NCBI GenBank assembly: GCA_002401545.1
Contig: NVTJ01000013.1
Coordinates: forward strand, 17,481 to 34,262
Length of the DNA stretch: 16,782 nt
Direction of reading: 5' to 3'
DNA from: Alphaproteobacteria bacterium
GTDB lineage: Bacteria > Pseudomonadota > Alphaproteobacteria > Sphingomonadales > Emcibacteraceae
This document shows, one piece after another, positions 13,985 through 16,782 of this stretch (position 1 is the stretch's first letter; the number at the start of each line of letters is the position of its first letter). The notes below the pieces were generated by a model. It was given only the letters and a program-made list of their open reading frames with translations, did not search any database and was not told the DNA's origin. Position numbers and translations under genes: made by a program.

Positions 13985-16321
13985 ATGGGTTCAGGTATGA
14001 TCAGAATTTTTGTGAAGTTATTTTTTACACTGACAGGTTGTATATATTTAGTCTCTTGCGGGTCTGCAACTAACCGGGGCCCCTCCACAATTATATTGGG
14101 AACAGCACCGCCACCGCCGCCTGTTACGGCACCCATAAATTTTAATACTTCGGAATTTCGCAATAATTATGGCCTGCCCCAGTTAAACGCCCTTACGGCC
14201 TATGAAAACGGGGCGACAGGTCAGGGAATAACCGTTGCTGTCATAGATTCCGGCATTGATATTGATCACCCGCAAATTGAAGCAAATATTCATGTGGACA
14301 GCACCAATATCGTCACAGGGAACAAGGCTGACCTCAATGATACGGATGGTCATGGGACAGCGGTTGCCGGTGTTATTGCCGCCATTCGTGATCCGGATAA
14401 TAAAGTCAACACAAATACCCATGGTGTTGCTTTCAATGCACAGGTGATGGCTATTAATACGGCGGTTACAGGGAGCTGCGACAGTATGGATGGATGCACA
14501 TTTTCCGATCGTGATATTGCCGCAGCACTTGATTATGCACGGGTTCGCAATGTGAAGGTTGTTAATATCAGCCTGGGCGGTGATGGTTTTAACTCCCTGA
14601 CTTTGGTCAATGCCTACAAGCGGGCTGTGGCTGCGGGAATGGTTATTGTCCTGGCTGCAGGAAACCGGGAGGATGAGGACACAGATGCCACTGTGGCCCA
14701 ACCGGAAAATTCGGCTTCAGTGGCCTGGGCTGGCTGGGCCAACGGACAAATTATCGTGGCTGGTGCGGTTGGCAAATCCTCTATCATTACGGATTTCAGC
14801 CACCGGGCAGGGGCGGTGGCAAAGGACGTATTTCTGGTTGCGGCGGGGGAGCGTATTCTATCGCTTGGGGCAGATGGCGGTTTCTTCTTCTGGAGCGGTA
14901 CATCCTTTTCCACGCCGCATATTTCCGGGGCGGCGGCGTTGCTTTTTGATGCCTTTCCCAATTTAACCGGAAAACAGGTGGCTGAATTGCTGTTGTCCAC
15001 CGCGACGGATCTTGGCGAAATTGGTGCAGATGTGATTTATGGCCGGGGTCTGGTTAATCTGGCGGCGGCTTTCAGCCCCCAGGGCACCACATCCATTGCG
15101 GTCAGAACCCCTGCGGGTGAGACAGCTGTTGTGGATTTGGCGGGCAGCGCCCTGTTGGGCGGCGAGGCCTTTGGCGGGTTTGCCGGACTGTCCGCAAGCC
15201 TGAGTGACAGTATGATTCTGGACGGGTTCGACCGGTCTTTCCGGGTTGATCTTGGCCAAAGGGTTTTCGGCCGCAATGAGACAATCCGGCTTGATGCGTT
15301 CATCGGGTCCAGAAGGGGCAGCCGGACGTCATCGCTACAGTTTTCGCCGTCCGCACATGTGAGGTTTTCATGGACAGAGGATTGGCGTTTTCAGGAAGTG
15401 GATGAATATTATTTCTCTCATCAGAATAATGCCAAAAACCGTTCCCGTGATTTGCGTATGAAACTGGGCCTGTCACTCGGTAGGGATCAGGATATAACCT
15501 TTGCTCAGGGTCTTTCCCTGAAAGAAGCCATGGGGGACTATGACCAGAATGAGTTCCTGACCATCGGAAAAGATGATTTTGTTGCTCTTATGGGACGCAA
15601 CGACAGCCAGAGTATGATATTTGATCAGAAACTGACATCAAGGACCCGGCTGGGTCTGGTGTTCGGCCATGGCGGGCAGACGTGGCAGCAGTATGACCTG
15701 AAGGCAGATACATTCGTTATGATGGCACGGGTGGATCATGCCCTGTCATCCTCGGTCAATGTGGGATTTGACCTTGGAGTGATGGATGAGAAGGGCAGTG
15801 TTCTGGGCAGCCTGTCCAACGGGGCTGTTTCACTGGGGACCGGTGCGGTAACAACATTTGTCAACACCCGGTTTAATCTGGATATTGCCAGAGGCGTGAA
15901 TTTCTTTGCCAGGGCATCTTACGGGTTGACCAATGTCCGGGCAGCGGATTTAAGTCTGGTGGAAGGGGTCGACAGTTTGACATCGGGGAGTCTTTCCATT
16001 GGTATGACCGGAAATTCCCTGTTTCAGCAGGGGGACCGCCTGAGCTTTGCTGTCAGCCAGCCGCTCAGGGTGATGGGGGGACATGCGGAGGTATCCTTCG
16101 TTACGGCCAGGAATTTTGAGACAGACAGCTTGTCTTTCGTCAGCAATCAGGTTGCCCTGACGCCGGGTGGCCGGGAAATTGATTTTGAGCTGGCTTACCG
16201 GGTTGCAAATCTTTTTGGCGCGCAGGTGGAGTTTAATATTCTGCACCAGATCAGCCCGAACCACAGCAGTGCGACCCCGGATAATACCGGTATTCTGGTT
16301 AGATTCGGTTCTGAGTTCTGA
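13985..16321 (+). CDS. Subtilisin-like (S8) serine protease lipoprotein with probable autotransporter beta-barrel
   Basis: Surface-exposed or self-released protease, 778 aa. A lipoprotein signal ends at LVSC (C25), followed by a linker with PPPPP (43-47). The S8 domain (about 60-365) has the full triad: D88 in VAVIDSGID, H123 in DGHGTAVAG, S307 in SGTSFSTPHISG, with oxyanion N227 in AAGN. C165 and C171 may form a small disulfide loop. After a Gly/Ala/Ser-rich region (about 366-420) the C-terminal part has alternating polar/hydrophobic strands ending ILVRFGSEF, with terminal Phe, as outer-membrane barrels do. The layout resembles NalP and SphB1, lipoprotein autotransporter proteases. AGGA lies 6 nt before the ATG at 13985; an ATG four codons later is an alternative. 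The barrel assignment is by eye and less certain than the protease domain. Confidence 0.9.
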   Translation: MGSGMIRIFVKLFFTLTGCIYLVSCGSATNRGPSTIILGTAPPPPPVTAPINFNTSEFRNNYGLPQLNALTAYENGATGQGITVAVIDSGIDIDHPQIEANIHVDSTNIVTGNKADLNDTDGHGTAVAGVIAAIRDPDNKVNTNTHGVAFNAQVMAINTAVTGSCDSMDGCTFSDRDIAAALDYARVRNVKVVNISLGGDGFNSLTLVNAYKRAVAAGMVIVLAAGNREDEDTDATVAQPENSASVAWAGWANGQIIVAGAVGKSSIITDFSHRAGAVAKDVFLVAAGERILSLGADGGFFFWSGTSFSTPHISGAAALLFDAFPNLTGKQVAELLLSTATDLGEIGADVIYGRGLVNLAAAFSPQGTTSIAVRTPAGETAVVDLAGSALLGGEAFGGFAGLSASLSDSMILDGFDRSFRVDLGQRVFGRNETIRLDAFIGSRRGSRTSSLQFSPSAHVRFSWTEDWRFQEVDEYYFSHQNNAKNRSRDLRMKLGLSLGRDQDITFAQGLSLKEAMGDYDQNEFLTIGKDDFVALMGRNDSQSMIFDQKLTSRTRLGLVFGHGGQTWQQYDLKADTFVMMARVDHALSSSVNVGFDLGVMDEKGSVLGSLSNGAVSLGTGAVTTFVNTRFNLDIARGVNFFARASYGLTNVRAADLSLVEGVDSLTSGSLSIGMTGNSLFQQGDRLSFAVSQPLRVMGGHAEVSFVTARNFETDSLSFVSNQVALTPGGREIDFELAYRVANLFGAQVEFNILHQISPNHSSATPDNTGILVRFGSEF

Positions 16322-16327
16322 TATTTT

Positions 16328-16782
16328 TCAGGAATTGATTTCTTTTGTATGGGTGATAACCCATTGTTCAAACTCATCCACGGGAATGGGTTTGCTGAAG
16401 AAATATCCCTGTAGCACATCACACCCCTTCTGACGTAGAATTTTGGCTTGTTCCCTGGTTTCAACGCCCTCGGCCACCACGGACAGGCCCAGGCTGTGCC
16501 CGAGTCGGATAATTGCATCTGTTATGGCGGCATCGTCATGGTCTTCTGCAATGTCGTTGATGAAGGAGCGGTCGATTTTCAGTTGGTGTACCGGAAAGCG
16601 TTTCAGATAGGCCAAAGAGGAATATCCGGTCCCGAAGTCGTCTATGGCCAGTGAAATTCCCATGTTTGCCAGGACTTCCAGCTTTGCCGCCACGGCGTCA
16701 GTGTCGCCGATGACCATGCCTTCCGTAATTTCCAGCTCCAGTCCCCTGGGGTCGAGTTCTGATATTTTCAGCGCGTTTTCCA
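16328..16782 (-). CDS. EAL-domain protein (c-di-GMP phosphodiesterase), C-terminal fragment at window edge
   Basis: Only the last 150 residues are in the window; the start lies beyond the right edge. The visible part is the second half of an EAL domain: LELEITEG (metal-ligand Glu motif), IDDFGTGYSSLAYLKRFP (catalytic loop 6 with the DD pair), LKIDRSFI (Lys and Asp of the active site), AEGVET (conserved Glu) and QGYFFSKPIP (closing motif). These conserved residues suggest active hydrolysis of cyclic di-GMP, but the EAL signature and any sensor, GGDEF or membrane domain are outside the window. It ends 6 nt from the stop of the convergent subtilisin gene. Confidence 0.93.
   Translation of the reverse strand, partial: ENALKISELDPRGLELEITEGMVIGDTDAVAAKLEVLANMGISLAIDDFGTGYSSLAYLKRFPVHQLKIDRSFINDIAEDHDDAAITDAIIRLGHSLGLSVVAEGVETREQAKILRQKGCDVLQGYFFSKPIPVDEFEQWVITHTKEINS

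Noticed and set aside
14183..14701. 172-codon minus-strand open frame antisense to the subtilisin domain
   Set aside because: The Ile/Asn/Cys-rich product has no recognisable family; the plus strand encodes the full S8 triad through this stretch.

Overview
The window reads as a chromosomal segment of a heterotrophic alphaproteobacterium with moderate GC. This rests on the PHB_acc-type repressor PhaR divergent from a polyhydroxyalkanoate (PHA) locus, on a short PhaC-like synthase of a type I associate with alphaproteobacteria, and on a bifunctional MnmC. These are family-level recognitions, not database hits. No rRNA, tRNA, CRISPR, insertion sequence or prophage gene was seen. Coding density is high: no gene-free stretch exceeds 300 bases, and the longest are 7021-7225 and 8610-8764.

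Layout. Positions 1-4172 (minus strand) hold an efflux operon: a membrane fusion protein followed by an HAE1-type RND pump, overlapping by 4 nt, with the pump running off the left edge. Positions 4247-5032 (minus) encode a class I SAM-dependent methyltransferase. Positions 5087-8609 (minus) are the PHA block: a 55-codon ORF overlapping a PhaC-like gene, then phaA and phaB with their own candidate promoter. The repressor gene phaR (8765-9409, plus) is divergent, followed by an M13 metallopeptidase lipoprotein (9436-11478, plus). mnmC (11481-13250, minus) converges on the peptidase with a 2-nt gap. Then come a small secreted protein with a TTG start (13314-13874, plus), a subtilisin-like lipoprotein with a probable C-terminal beta-barrel (13985-16321, plus), and the C-terminal end of an EAL-domain protein (16328-16782, minus) that enters from the right edge.

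How the genes fit together. PhaA condenses two acetyl-CoA, PhaB reduces the product to (R)-3-hydroxybutyryl-CoA, and the PhaC-like protein is the presumed polymerase. PhaR would sense polymer and repress. Two TGC-containing repeat elements, one in the phaC/phaR divergent region and one over the -35 of the candidate phaAB promoter, are plausible PhaR operators. The other genes look like unrelated neighbours: efflux, tRNA wobble-uridine modification, envelope proteolysis and cyclic-di-GMP turnover.

Most worth a second look: the unannotated-size 55-aa ORF coupled to the shortened PhaC-like gene, the two candidate PhaR operators, and the subtilisin lipoprotein that resembles lipoprotein autotransporter proteases. 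I do not see a clearly new defence or mobile system here.
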